Shown one piece after another: positions 37,072-50,037 of a DNA stretch of 64,000 nt (position 1 is its first letter; each line of letters opens with the position of its first letter). The notes under the pieces were generated by a model. The model saw only the letters and a list, made by a program, of their open reading frames with translations, had not been told where the DNA came from and did not search any database. Position numbers and translations under genes: made by a program. This DNA comes from Ligustrum vulgare (lineage: Eukaryota > Streptophyta > Magnoliopsida > Lamiales > Oleaceae). The stretch covers positions 27,646,852 to 27,710,851 of the forward strand of contig OY743171.1 of the NCBI GenBank assembly GCA_963555705.1. The letters run 5' to 3'.

Positions 37072-40000
37072 AGGGCATTATATAAGAAATGATATGTGGG
37101 AAGAAGGACGGAGTCAAAATTATGGTCTAAGACGACCAAGGGATGCAATTTGAAATTGAAAACCCGCAAGTATTGTGAATCAAATTTTTTTCTATTAGAA
37201 ATTGAGACTATTTTTTTTTTTAATATAATAAACCCTTAGGTTTTGGAACTCCCTTTTCAGGAATAATTTTGGGACTTCCACTGTTCTCTCCAATACACTT
37301 TGGACAATTGAAATGGTTCATTGGTAGAAGAAGCAATGATAAAAACACCGAGAGAATGCACTACTTAGAAAAAGTACAACTACGTGAAGAAAGACATTAT
37401 TCGTACCAGACAAGACTGCAAGAACATGTTAAAAATGGCATTTTTAGAAATGATATGTGGGAAGAAGGTTGGAGGAAAAATTATGGTCGACGAAGACCTG
37501 GGGATGCAATTTTGAGTCAGATTTTTTAAGTTAGAGATTGAGACTCTTTTTTTGAGTAGAAACCCTTTGGATTTGGAATTCTGTTTTCAAGAACAGTTTT
37601 GGGTCTTTCAGTGTTCCTTTCAATGCAATTTAGACAATTGAAATCGTTCGTTGGTAGAATAAGCTATGATTAAGACACCAAGAGAATAATGCACTACTTA
37701 ATAAAAGTGCAACCACGTGAAGAAAGACATTATTCAAACCACACAAGAGTTTTCAAAACGTGTCAAAAGGGCATTATATAAGAAATGATATGTGGGAAGA
37801 AGGATGAAGTCAAAATTGTGGTCGAAGACGACCAAGGGATGCAATTTAAAATTGAAAACCCGCAAGTATTGTGAATCAATTTTTTTCCAATTAGAAATTG
37901 AGACTATTTTTTTTGTATAATAAACCCTTAAGATTTGGAACTCCCTTTTCAGGAATAATTTTGGGACTTCCACGGTTCTCTCCTACACTTTGGACAATTG
38001 AAATGGTTCATTGGTAGAATAAGCAATGATAAAAACACCGAGAGAATGCACTACTTAGAAAAAGTACAACTACGTGAAGAAAGACATTATTCGTACCAGA
38101 AAAGACTACAGGAACATGTTAAAAATGGCATTATAAAAGAAATGATATGTGGGAAGAAGGTTGGAGGAAAAATTATGGTCGACGAAGACCTTGAGATGCA
38201 ATTTTTGAATCAGATTTTTTAAGTTAGAGATTGAGACTCTTTTTTTGATTAGAAACCCTTTGGATTTGGAATTCTTTTTTCAAGAATAGTTTTGGGGCTT
38301 TCAGTGTTCCTTTCAATGCAATTTAGACAATTGAAATCGTTCGTTGGTAGAATAAGCTATGATTAAGACACCAAGAGAATAATGCACTACTTAATAAAAG
38401 TACAACCACGTGAAGAAAGACATTATTCAAACCACACAAGAGTTTTAAAAATGTGTCAAATGGGAATTATATAAGAAATGATATGTGGGAAGAAGGATGG
38501 ACTCAAAATTATGGTCGAAGACGACCAAGGGATGCAATTTGAAATTGAAAACCCGCAAGTATTGTGAATCAATTTTTTTTCAATTAGAAATTGAGACTAT
38601 TTTTTTTAGTATAATAAACCCTTAGGATTGGGAACTCCCTTTTGAGGAATGATTTTGGGACTTCCACTGTTCTCTCCAATACACTTTGGACAATTGAAAT
38701 TTTCATTGGTAGAATAAGTTATGATAAAAACACCGAGAGAATGCACTACTTAGAAAAAGTACAACTACGTGAAGAAAGACATTATTCGTACCAGACAAGA
38801 CTGCAGGAACATGTTAAAAATGGCATTATAAAAGAAATGATATGTGGGAAGAAGGTTGGAGGAAAAATTATGGTCGACGAAGACCTGGGGACTCAATTTT
38901 TTAGTCAGATTTTTTAAGTTAGAGATTGAGACTCTTTTTTTGAGTAGAAACCCTTTGGATTTGGAATTCTGTTTTCAAGAACAGTTTTGGGGCTTTCAGT
39001 GTTCCTTTCAATGCAATTTAGACAATTGAAATCGTTCGTTGGTAGAATAAGCTATGATTAAGACACCAAGAGAATAATGCACTACTTAATAAAAGTGCAA
39101 CCACGTGAAGAAAGACATTATTCAAACCACACAAGAGTTTTCAAAACGTGTCAAAAGGGCATTATATAAGAAATGATATGTGGGAAGAATGATGAAGTCA
39201 AAATTGTGGTCGAAGACGACCAAGGGATGCAATTTAAAATTGAAAACCCGCAAGTATTGTGAATCAATTTTTTTTCAATTAGAAATTGAGACTATTTTTT
39301 TTGTATAATAAACCCTTAAGATTTGGAACTCCCTTTTCAGGAATAATTTTGGGACTTCCACGGTTCTCTCCTACACTTTGGACAATTGAAATGGTTCATT
39401 GGTAGAATAAGCAATGATAAAAACACCGAGAGAATGCACTACTTAGAAAAAGTACAACTACGTGAAGAAAGACATTATTCGTACCAGAAAAGACTGCAGG
39501 AACATGTTAAAAATGGCATTATAAAAGAAATGATATGTGGGAAGAAGGTTGGAGGAAAAATTATGGTCGACGAAGACCTTGAGATGCAATTTTTGAATCA
39601 GATTTTTTAAGTTAGAGATTGAGACTCTTTTTTTGATTAGAAACCCTTTGGATTTGGAATTCTTTTTTCAAGAATAGTTTTGGGGCTTTCAGTGTTCCTT
39701 TCAATGCAATTTAGACAATTGAAATCGTTCGTTGGTAGAATAAGCTATGATTAAGACACCAAGAGAATAATGCACTACTTAATAAAAGTACAACCACGTG
39801 AAGAAAGACATTATTCAAACCACACAAGAGTTTTAAAAATGTGTCAAATGGGAATTATATAAGAAATGATATGTGGGAAGAAGGATGGACTCAAAATTAT
39901 GGTCGAAGACGACCAAGGGATGCAATTTGAAATTGAAAACCCGCAAGTATTGTGAATCAATTTTTTTTCAATTAGAAATTGAGACTATTTTTTTTAGTAT

Positions 40001-42529
40001 AATAAATCCTTAGGATTGGGAACTCCCTTTTCAGGAATGATTTTGGGACTTCCACTGTTCTCTCCAATACACTTTGGACAATTGAAATTTTCATTGGTAG
40101 AATAAATTATGATAAAAACACCGAGAGAATGCACTACTTAGAAAAAGTACAACTACGTGAAGAAAGACATTATTCGTACCAGACAAGACTGCAGGAACAT
40201 GTTAAAAATGGCATTATAAAAGAAATGATATGTGGGAAGAAGGTTGGAGGAAAAATTATGGTCGACGAAGACCTGGGGACTCAATTTTTTAGTCAGATTT
40301 TTTAAGTTAGAGATTGAGACTCTTTTTTTGAGTAGAAACCCTTTGGATTTGGAATTCTGTTTTCAAGAATAGTTTTGGGGCTTTCAGTGTTCCTTTCAAT
40401 GCAATTTAGACAATTGAAATCGTTCGGTAGTAGAATAAAATATGATTAAGACAGCAAGAGAATAATGCACTATTTAATAAAAGTGCAACCACGTGAAGAA
40501 AGACATTATTCAAACCACACAAGAGTTTTCAAAACGTGTCAAAAGGGCATTATATAAGAAATGATATGTGGGAAGAAGGACGGAGTCAAAATTATGGTCT
40601 AAGATGACCAAGGGATGCAATTTGAAATTGAAAATCCGCAAGTACTGTGAATCAATTTTTTTTTTTCAATTAGAAATTGAGACTATTTTTTTTTTAGTAT
40701 AATAAACCCTTAGGTTTTGGAACTCCCTTTTCAGGAATAATTTTGGGACTTCCACTGTTCTCTCCAATACACTTTGGACAATTGAAATGGTTCATTGGTA
40801 GAACAAGCAATGATAAAAACACCGAGAGAATGCACTACTTAGAAAAAGTACAACTACGTGAAGAAAGACATTATTCGTACCCGACAAGACTGCAAGAACA
40901 TGTTAAAAATTGCATTTTTAGAAATGATATGTGGGAAGAAGGTTGGAGGAAAAATTATGGTCGACGAAGACCTTGAGATGCAATTTTTGAGTCAGATTTT
41001 TTAAGTTAGAGATTGAGACTCTTTTTTTGAGTAGAAACCCTTTGGATTTGGAATTCTTTTTTCAAGAATAGTTTTGGGGCTTTCAGTGTTCCTTTTAATG
41101 CAATTTAGACAATTGAAATCGTTCGTTGGTGGAATAAGCTATGATTAAGACACCAAGAGAATAATGCACTACTTAATAAAAGTACAACCACGTGAAGAAA
41201 GACATTATTCAAACCACACAAGAGTTTTAAAAATGTGTCAAATGGGAATTATATAAGAAATGATATGTGGGAAGAAGGATGGAGTCAAAATTATGCTCGA
41301 AGACGACCAAGGGATGCAATTTGAAATTGAAAACCCGCAAGTATTGTGAATCAATTTTTTTTCAATTAGAAATTGAGACTATTTTTATTAGTATAATAAA
41401 CCCTTAGGATTGGGAACTCCCTTTTCAGGAATGATTTTGGGACTTCCACTGTTCTCTCCAATACACTTTGGACAATTGAAATGATTCATTAGTAGAACAA
41501 GAAATGATAAAAACACCGAGAGAATGCACTACTTAGAAAAAATACAACTACGTGAAGAAAGACATTATTTGTACCCGACAAGACTGCAAGAACATGTTAA
41601 AAATGGCATTTTTAGAAATGATATGTGGGAAGAAGGTTGGAGGAAAAATTATGGTCGACGAAGACCTTGGGATGCAATTTTTGAGTCAGATTTTTTAAGT
41701 TAGAGATTGAGACTCTTTTTTTGAGTAGAAACCCTTTGGATTTGAAATTCTGTTTTCAAGAATAGTTTTGGGGCTTTCAGTGTTCCTTTCAATGCAATTT
41801 AGACAATTGAAATCGTTCGTTGGTAGAATAAGCTATGATTAAGACACCAAGAGAATAATGCACTACTTAATAAAAGTACAACCACGTGAAGAAAGACATT
41901 ATTCAAATCACACAAGAGTTTTCAAAACGTGTCAAATGGGAATTATATAAGAAATGATATGTGGGAAGAAGGATGGAGTCAAAATTATGGTCGAAGATGA
42001 CCAAGGGATGCAATTTGAAATTGAAAACCCCCAAGTATTGTGAATCAATTTTTTTTTTCAATTAGAAATTGAGACTATTTATTTTAGTATAATAAACCCT
42101 TAGGATTGGGAACTCCCTTTTCAGGAATGATTTTGGGACATCCACTGTTCTCTCCAATACACTTTGGACAATTGAAATGGTTCATTGGTAGAATAAGCTA
42201 TGATAAAAACATCGAGAGAATGCACTACTTAGAAAAAGTACAACTACGTGAATAATGCACTACTTAATAAAAGTACAACCACGTGAAGAAAGACATTATT
42301 CAAACCACACAAGAGTTTTCAAAACGTGTCAAATGGGAATTATATAAGAAATGATATGTGGGAAGAAGGATGGACTCAAAATTATGGTCGAAGACGACCA
42401 AGGGATGCAATTTGAAATTGAAAACCCGCAAGTATTGTGAATCAATTTTTTTTCAATTAGAAATTGAGACTATTTTTTTTAGTATAATAAACCCTTAGGA
42501 TTGGGAACTCCCTTTTGAGGAATGATTTT
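37072..42529. repeat. Block 4: AB dimers of mixed A subtype, ending in one ABC
   Basis: Anchors: A37271 B37601; A37963 B38294; A38657 B38989; A39351 B39682; A40045 B40377; A40745 B41076; A41439 B41770 C42135. Lengths are 692, 694, 694, 694, 700, 694 and 1091 bp. The A3-A4 pair at 37963/38657 repeats as 39351/40045, a tandem duplication of 1388 bp. A4 is first seen here: it lost one base in 'gaaattttcattgg' (A1 has 'gaaatggttcattgg'). Confidence 0.93.
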
Positions 42530-45041
42530 GGGACTTCCACTGTTCTCTCCAATACACTTTGGACAATTGAAATTTTCATTGGTAGAATAAGTTATGATAA
42601 AAACACCGAGAGAATGCACTACTTAGAAAAAGTACAACTACGTGAAGAAAGACATTATTCGTACCAGACAAGACTGCAGGAACATGTTAAAAATGGCATT
42701 ATAAAAGAAATGATATGTGGGAAGAAGGTTGGAGGAAAAATTATGGTCGACGAAGACCTGGGGACTCAATTTTTTAGTCAGATTTTTTAAGTTAGAGATT
42801 GAGACTCTTTTTTTGAGTAGAAACCCTTTGGATTTGGAATTCTGTTTTCAAGAATAGTTTTGGGGCTTTCAGTGTTCCTTTCAATGCAATTTAGACAATT
42901 GAAATCGTTCGTTGGTAGAATAAACTATGATTAAGACACCAAGAAAATAATGCACTACTTAATAAAAGTACAACGACGTGAAGAAAGACAATATTCAAAC
43001 CACACAAGAGTTTTCAAAACGTGTCAAATGGGAATTATATAAGAAATGATATGTGGGAAGAAGAATGGAGTCAAAATTATGGTCGAAGATGACCAAGGGA
43101 TGCAATTTGAATATTGAAAACCCCCAAGTATTGTGAATCAATTTTTTTTCAATTAGAAATTGAGACTATTTTTTTTAGTATAATAAACCCTTAGGATTGG
43201 GAACTCCCTTTTCAGGAATGATTTTGGGACTTCCACTATTCTCTCCAATACACTTTGGACAATTGAAATGGTTCATTGGTAGAATAAGTTATGATAAAAA
43301 CACCGAGAGAATGCACTACTTAGAAAAAGTACAACTACGTGAATAATGCACTACTTAATAAAAGTACAACCACGTGAAGAAAGACATTATTCAAACCACA
43401 CAAGAGTTTTCAAAACGTGTCAAATGGGAATTATATAAGAAATGATATGTGGGAAGAAGGATGGAGTCAAAATTATGGTCGAAGATGACCAAGGGATGCA
43501 ATTTGAAATTGAAAACCTCCAAGTATTGTGAATCAATTTTTTTTTTTCAATTAGAAATTGAGACTACTTTTTTTAGTATAATAAACCCTTAGGATTGGGA
43601 ACTCCCTTTTCAGGAATGATTTTGGGACTTCCACTTTTCTCTCCAATACACTTTGAACAATTGAAGTGGTTCATTGGTAGAATAAGCTATGATAAAAACA
43701 CCGAGAGAATGCACTACTTAGAAAAAGTACAACTACGTGAATAATGCACTACTTAATAAAAGTACAACCACGTGAAGAAAGACTATTCAAACCACACAAG
43801 AGTTTTCAAAACGTGTCAAATGGGAATTATATAAGAAATGATATGTGGGAAGAAGGATGGAGTCAAAATTATGGTCGAAGACAGTCACCAAGGGATGCAA
43901 TTTGAAATTGAAAACCCGCAAGTATTGTGAATCAATTTTTTTTCAATTAGAAATTGAGACTATTTTTTTTAGTATAATAAACCCTTAGGATTGGGAACTC
44001 CCTTTTCAGGAATAATTTTGGGACTTCCACTGTTCTCTCCAATACACTTGGGACAATTGAAATGGTCCACTGGTAGAATAAGCTATGATAAAAACACCGA
44101 GAGAATGCACTACTTAGAAAAAGTACAACAACGTGAAGAAAGACATTATTCATACCAGACAAGACTGCAAGAACATGTTAAAAATGGCATTATAAAAGAA
44201 ATGATATGTGGGAAGAAGGTTGGAGGAAAAATTATGGTCGACGAAGACCTGGGGACTCAATTTTTGAGTCAGATTTTTTAAGTTAGAGATTGAGACTCTT
44301 TTTTTGAGTAGAAACCCTTTGGATTTGGAATTCTGTTTTCAAGAATAGTTTTGGGGCTTTCAGTGTTCCTTTCAATGCAATTTAGACAATTGAAATCGTT
44401 CGTTGGTAGAATAAGCTATGATTAAGACACCAAGAGAATAATGCACTACTTAATAAAAGTACAACGACGTGAAGAAAGACATTATTCAAACCACACAAGA
44501 GTTTTCAAAACGTGTCAAATGGGAATTATATAAGAAATGATATGTGGGAAGAAGGATGTAGTCAAAATTATGGTCGAAGATGACCAAGGGATGCAATTTG
44601 AAATTGAAAACCCCCAAGTATTGTGAATCAATTCTTTTTCAATTAGAAATTGAGACTATTTTTTTTAGTATAATAAACCCTTAGGATTGGGAACTCCCTT
44701 TTCAGGAATGATTTTGGGACTTCCACTATTCTCTCCAATACACTTTGGACAATTGAAATGGTTCATTGGTAGAATAAGTTATGATAAAAACACCGAGAGA
44801 ATGCACTACTTAGAAAAAGTACAACTACGTGAATAATGCACTACTTAATAAAAGTACAACCACGTGAAGAAAGACATTATTCAAACCACACAAGAGTTTT
44901 CAAAACGTGTCAAATGGGAATTATATAAGAAATGATATGTGGGAAGAAGGATGGAGTCAAAATTATGGTCGAAGATGACCAAGGGATGCAATTTGAAATT
45001 GAAAACCTCCAAGTATTGTGAATCAATTTTTTTTTTCAATT
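40045..45041. repeat. Candidate 18.96-kb super-repeat, first copy of the shared segment
   Basis: Thirteen successive anchors here (A40045, B40377, A40745, B41076, A41439, B41770, C42135, then B42862, C43226, C43624, A44020, B44353, C44716) match 59002 to 63675 at offsets between 18955 and 18960. A42530 (A4) is the exception: its counterpart A61489 is A2, which shows local exchange inside the larger copy. Confidence 0.75.
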
Positions 45042-45843
45042 AGAAATTGAGACTACTTTTTTTAGTATAATAAACCCTTAGGATTGGGAACTCCCTTTTC
45101 AGGAATGATTTTGGGACTTCCACTTTTCTCTCCAATACACTTTGAACAATTGAAATGGTTCATTGGTAGAATAAGCTATGATAAAAACACCGAGAGAATG
45201 CACTACTTAGAAAAAGTACAACTACGTGAATAATGCACTACTTAATAAAAGTACAACCACGTGAAGAAAGACATTATTCAAACCACACAAGAGTTTTCAA
45301 AACGTGTCAAATGGGAATTATATAAGAAATGATATGTGGGAAGAAGGATGGAGTGAAAATTATGGTCGAAGACAGTCACCAAGGGATGCAATTTGAAATT
45401 GAAATCCCGCAAGTATTGTGAATCAATTTTTTTTCAATTAGAAATTGAGACTATTTTTTTTAGTATAATAAACCCTTAGGATTGGGAACTCCCTTTTCAG
45501 GAATAATTTTGGGACTTCCACTGTTCTCTCCAATACACTTGGGACAATTGAAATGGTCCACTGGTAGAATAAGCTATGATAAAAACACCGAGAGAATTAA
45601 CTACTTAGAAAAAGTACAACTACGTGAAGAAAGACATTATTCATACCAGACAAGACTGCAAGAACATGTTAAAAATGGCATTATAAAAGAAATGATATGC
45701 GGGAAGAAGGTTGGAGGAAAAATTATGGTCGACGAAGACCTGGGGACTCAATTTTTGAGTCATATTTTTTAAGTTAGAGATTGAGACTCTTTTTTTCAGT
45801 AGAAACCCTTTGGATTTGGAATTCTGTTTTCAAGAATAGTTTT

Positions 45844-46179
45844 GGGGCTTTCAGTGTTCCTTTCAATGCAATTTAGACAATTGAAATCCTTCGTTAGTAG
45901 AATAAGATATGATTAAGCCACCAAGAGAATAATGCACTACTTAATAAAAGTGCAACCACGTGAAAAAAGACATTATTCAAACCACAAAAGAGTTTTCAAA
46001 ACGTGTCAAAAGGGCATTATATAAGAAATGATATGTGGGAAGAAGGTTGGAGGAAAAATTATGGTCGACGAAGACCTGGGGACTCAATTTTTGAGTCAGA
46101 TTTTTTAAGTTAGAGATTGAGACTCTTTTTTTGAGTAGAAACCCTTTGGATTTGGAATTCTGTTTTCAAGAATAGTTTT
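45844..46179. repeat. Hybrid monomer D, copy 1 (B 5' part joined to A 3' part, 336 bp)
   Basis: The unit starts as B ('ggggctttcag', 'aagccaccaag', 'ccacgtgaaaaaag', 'cacaaaagag', 'tatataag'). After the 22-bp block at 46025-46046, which A and B share, it continues as A ('ttggaggaaaaattatgg', GTCGAC, 'gactcaatttttgagtc', GAATTC). It sits between A45511 and B46180, so the local order A-D-B equals A-B-A-B with one monomer equivalent removed. A homologous crossover in the shared block explains it without any base gained or lost. Confidence 0.93.
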
Positions 46180-47251
46180 GGGGCTTTCAGTGTTCCTTTC
46201 AATGCAATTTAGACAATTGAAATCGTTCGTTGGTAGAATAAGCTATGATTAAGACACCAAGAGAATAATGCACTACTTAATAAAAGTACAACGACGTGAA
46301 GAAAGACATTATTCAAACCACACAAGAGTTTTCAAAACGTGTCAAATGGGAATTATATAAGAAATGATATGTGGGAAGAAGGATGGAGTCAAAATTATGG
46401 TCGAATATGACCAAGGGATGCAATTTGAAATTGAAAACCCCCAAGTATTGTGAATCAATTCTTTTTCAATTAGAAATTGAGACTATTTTTTTTAGTATAA
46501 TAAACCCTTAGGATTGGGAACTCCCTTTTCAGGAATGATTTTGGGACTTCCACTATTCTCTCCAATACACTTTGGACAATTGAAATGGTTCATTGGTAGA
46601 ATAAGTTATGATAAAAACACCGAGAGAATGCACTACTTAGAAAAAGTACAACTACGTGAATAATGCACTACTTAATAAAAGTACAACCACGTGAAGAAAG
46701 ACATTATTCAAACCACACAAGAGTTTTCAAAACGTGTCAAATGGGAATTATATAAGAAATGATATGTGGGAAGAAGGATGGAGTCAAAATTATGGTCGAA
46801 GATGACCAAGGGATGCAATTTGAAATTGAAAACCTCCAAGTATTGTGAATCAATTTTTTTTTTCAATTAGAAATTGAGACTACTTTTTTTAGTATAATAA
46901 ACCCTTAGGATTGGGAACTCCCTTTTCAGGAATGATTTTGGGACTTCCACTTTTCTCTCCAATACACTTTGAACAATTGAAGTGGTTCATTGGTAGAATA
47001 AGCTATGATAAAAACACCGAGAGAATGCACTACTTAGAAAAAGTACAACTACGTGAATAATGCACTACTTAATAAAAGTACAACCACGTGAAGAAAGACT
47101 ATTCAAACCACACAAGAGTTTTCAAAACGTGTCAAATGGGAATTATATAAGAAATGATATGTGGGAAGAAGGATGGAGTCAAAATTATGGTCGAAGACAG
47201 TCACCAAGGGATGCAATTTGAAATTGAAAACCCGCAAGTATTGTGAATCAA

Positions 47252-47259
47252 TTTTTTTT
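47252..47259. repeat. 27-bp deletion scar between two T8 tracts
   Basis: B and C tails normally read T8, then 19 bp ('caattagaaattgagacta'), then T8. Here a single T8 joins 'gtgaatcaa' directly to 'agtataat', so one T run and the 19 bp between are gone. Slippage or single-strand annealing between the two identical T8 runs explains it. It is the only such case I saw, and it explains why the unit that starts at 45511 is 1798 bp and its relatives are 1824. Confidence 0.9.
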
Positions 47260-50037
47260 AGTATAATAAACCCTTAGGATTGGGAACTCCCTTTTCAGGA
47301 ATAATTTTGGGACTTCCACTGTTCTCTCCAATACACTTGGGACAATTGAAATGGTCCACTGGTAGAATAAGCTATGATAAAAACACCGAGAGAATGCACT
47401 ACTTAGAAAAAGTACAACAACGTGAAGAAAGACATTATTCATACCAGACAAGACTGCAAGAACATGTTAAAAATGGCATTATAAAAGAAATGATATGTGG
47501 GAAGAAGGTTGGAGGAAAAATTATGGTCGACGAAGACCTGGGGACTCAATTTTTGAGTCAGATTTTTTAAGTTAGAGATTGAGACTCTTTTTTTGAGTAG
47601 AAACCCTTTGGATTTGGAATTCTGTTTTCAAGAATAGTTTTGGGGCTTTCAGTGTTCCTTTCAATGCAATTTAGACAATTGAAATCGTTCGTTGGTAGAA
47701 TAAGCTATGATTAAGACACCAAGAGAATAATGCACTACTTAATAAAAGTACAACGACGTGAAGAAAGACATTATTCAAACCACACAAGAGTTTTCAAAAC
47801 GTGTCAAATGGGAATTATATAAGAAATGATATGTGGGAAGAAGGATGTAGTCAAAATTATGGTCGAAGATGACCAAGGGATGCAATTTGAAATTGAAAAC
47901 CCCCAAGTATTGTGAATCAATTCTTTTTCAATTAGAAATTGAGACTATTTTTTTTAGTATAATAAACCCTTAGGATTGGGAACTCCCTTTTCAGGAATGA
48001 TTTTGGGACTTCCACTATTCTCTCCAATACACTTTGGACAATTGAAATGGTTCATTGGTAGAATAAGTTATGATAAAAACACCGAGAGAATGCACTACTT
48101 AGAAAAAGTACAACTACGTGAATAATGCACTACTTAATAAAAGTACAACCACGTGAAGAAAGACATTATTCAAACCACACAAGAGTTTTCAAAACGTGTC
48201 AAATGGGAATTATATAAGAAATGATATGTGGGAAGAAGGATGGAGTCAAAATTATGGTCGAAGATGACCAAGGGATGCAATTTGAAATTGAAAACCTCCA
48301 AGTATTGTGAATCAATTTTTTTTTTCAATTAGAAATTGAGACTACTTTTTTTAGTATAATAAACCCTTAGGATTGGGAACTCCCTTTTCAGGAATGATTT
48401 TGGGACTTCCACTTTTCTCTCCAATACACTTTGAACAATTGAAGTGGTTCATTGGTAGAATAAGCTATGATAAAAACACCGAGAGAATGCACTACTTAGA
48501 AAAAGTACAACTACGTGAATAATGCACTACTTAATAAAAGTACAACCACGTGAAGAAAGACTATTCAAACCACACAAGAGTTTTCAAAACGTGTCAAATG
48601 GGAATTATATAAGAAATGATATGTGGGAAGAAGGATGGAGTCAAAATTATGGTCGAAGACAGTCACCAAGGGATGCAATTTGAAATTGAAAACCCGCAAG
48701 TATTGTGAATCAATTTTTTTTCAATTAGAAATTGAGACTATTTTTTTTAGTATAATAAACCCTTAGGATTGGGAACTCCCTTTTCAGGAATAATTTTGGG
48801 ACTTCCACTGTTCTCTCCAATACACTTGGGACAATTGAAATGGTCCACTGGTAGAATAAGCTATGATAAAAACACCGAGAGAATGCACTACTTAGAAAAA
48901 GTACAACAACGTGAAGAAAGACATTATTCATACCAGACAAGACTGCAAGAACATGTTAAAAATGGCATTATAAAAGAAATGATATGTGGGAAGAAGGTTG
49001 GAGGAAAAATTATGGTCGACGAAGACCTGGGGACTCAATTTTTGAGTCAGATTTTTTAAGTTAGAGATTGAGACTCTTTTTTTGAGTAGAAACCCTTTGG
49101 ATTTGGAATTCTGTTTTCAAGAATAGTTTTGGGGCTTTCAGTGTTCCTTTCAATGCAATTTAGACAATTGAAATCGTTCGTTGGTAGAATAAGCTATGAT
49201 TAAGACACCAAGAGAATAATGCACTACTTAATAAAAGTACAACGACGTGAAGAAAGACATTATTCAAACCACACAAGAGTTTTCAAAACGTGTCAAATGG
49301 GAATTATATAAGAAATGATATGTGGGAAGAAGGATGTAGTCAAAATTATGGTCGAAGATGACCAAGGGATGCAATTTGAAATTGAAAACCCCCAAGTATT
49401 GTGAATCAATTCTTTTTCAATTAGAAATTGAGACTATTTTTTTTAGTATAATAAACCCTTAGGATTGGGAACTCCCTTTTCAGGAATGATTTTGGGACTT
49501 CCACTATTCTCTCCAATACACTTTGGACAATTGAAATGGTTCATTGGTAGAATAAGTTATGATAAAAACACCGAGAGAATGCACTACTTAGAAAAAGTAC
49601 AACTACGTGAATAATGCACTACTTAATAAAAGTACAACCACGTGAAGAAAGACATTATTCAAACCACACAAGAGTTTTCAAAACGTGTCAAATGGGAATT
49701 ATATAAGAAATGATATGTGGGAAGAAGGATGGAGTCAAAATTATGGTCGAAGATGACCAAGGGATGCAATTTGAAATTGAAAACCTCCAAGTATTGTGAA
49801 TCAATTTTTTTTTTCAATTAGAAATTGAGACTACTTTTTTTAGTATAATAAACCCTTAGGATTGGGAACTCCCTTTTCAGGAATGATTTTGGGACTTCCA
49901 CTTTTCTCTCCAATACACTTTGAACAATTGAAATGGTTCATTGGTAGAATAAGCTATGATAAAAACACCGAGAGAATGCACTACTTAGAAAAAGTACAAC
50001 TACGTGAATAATGCACTACTTAATAAAAGTACAACCA

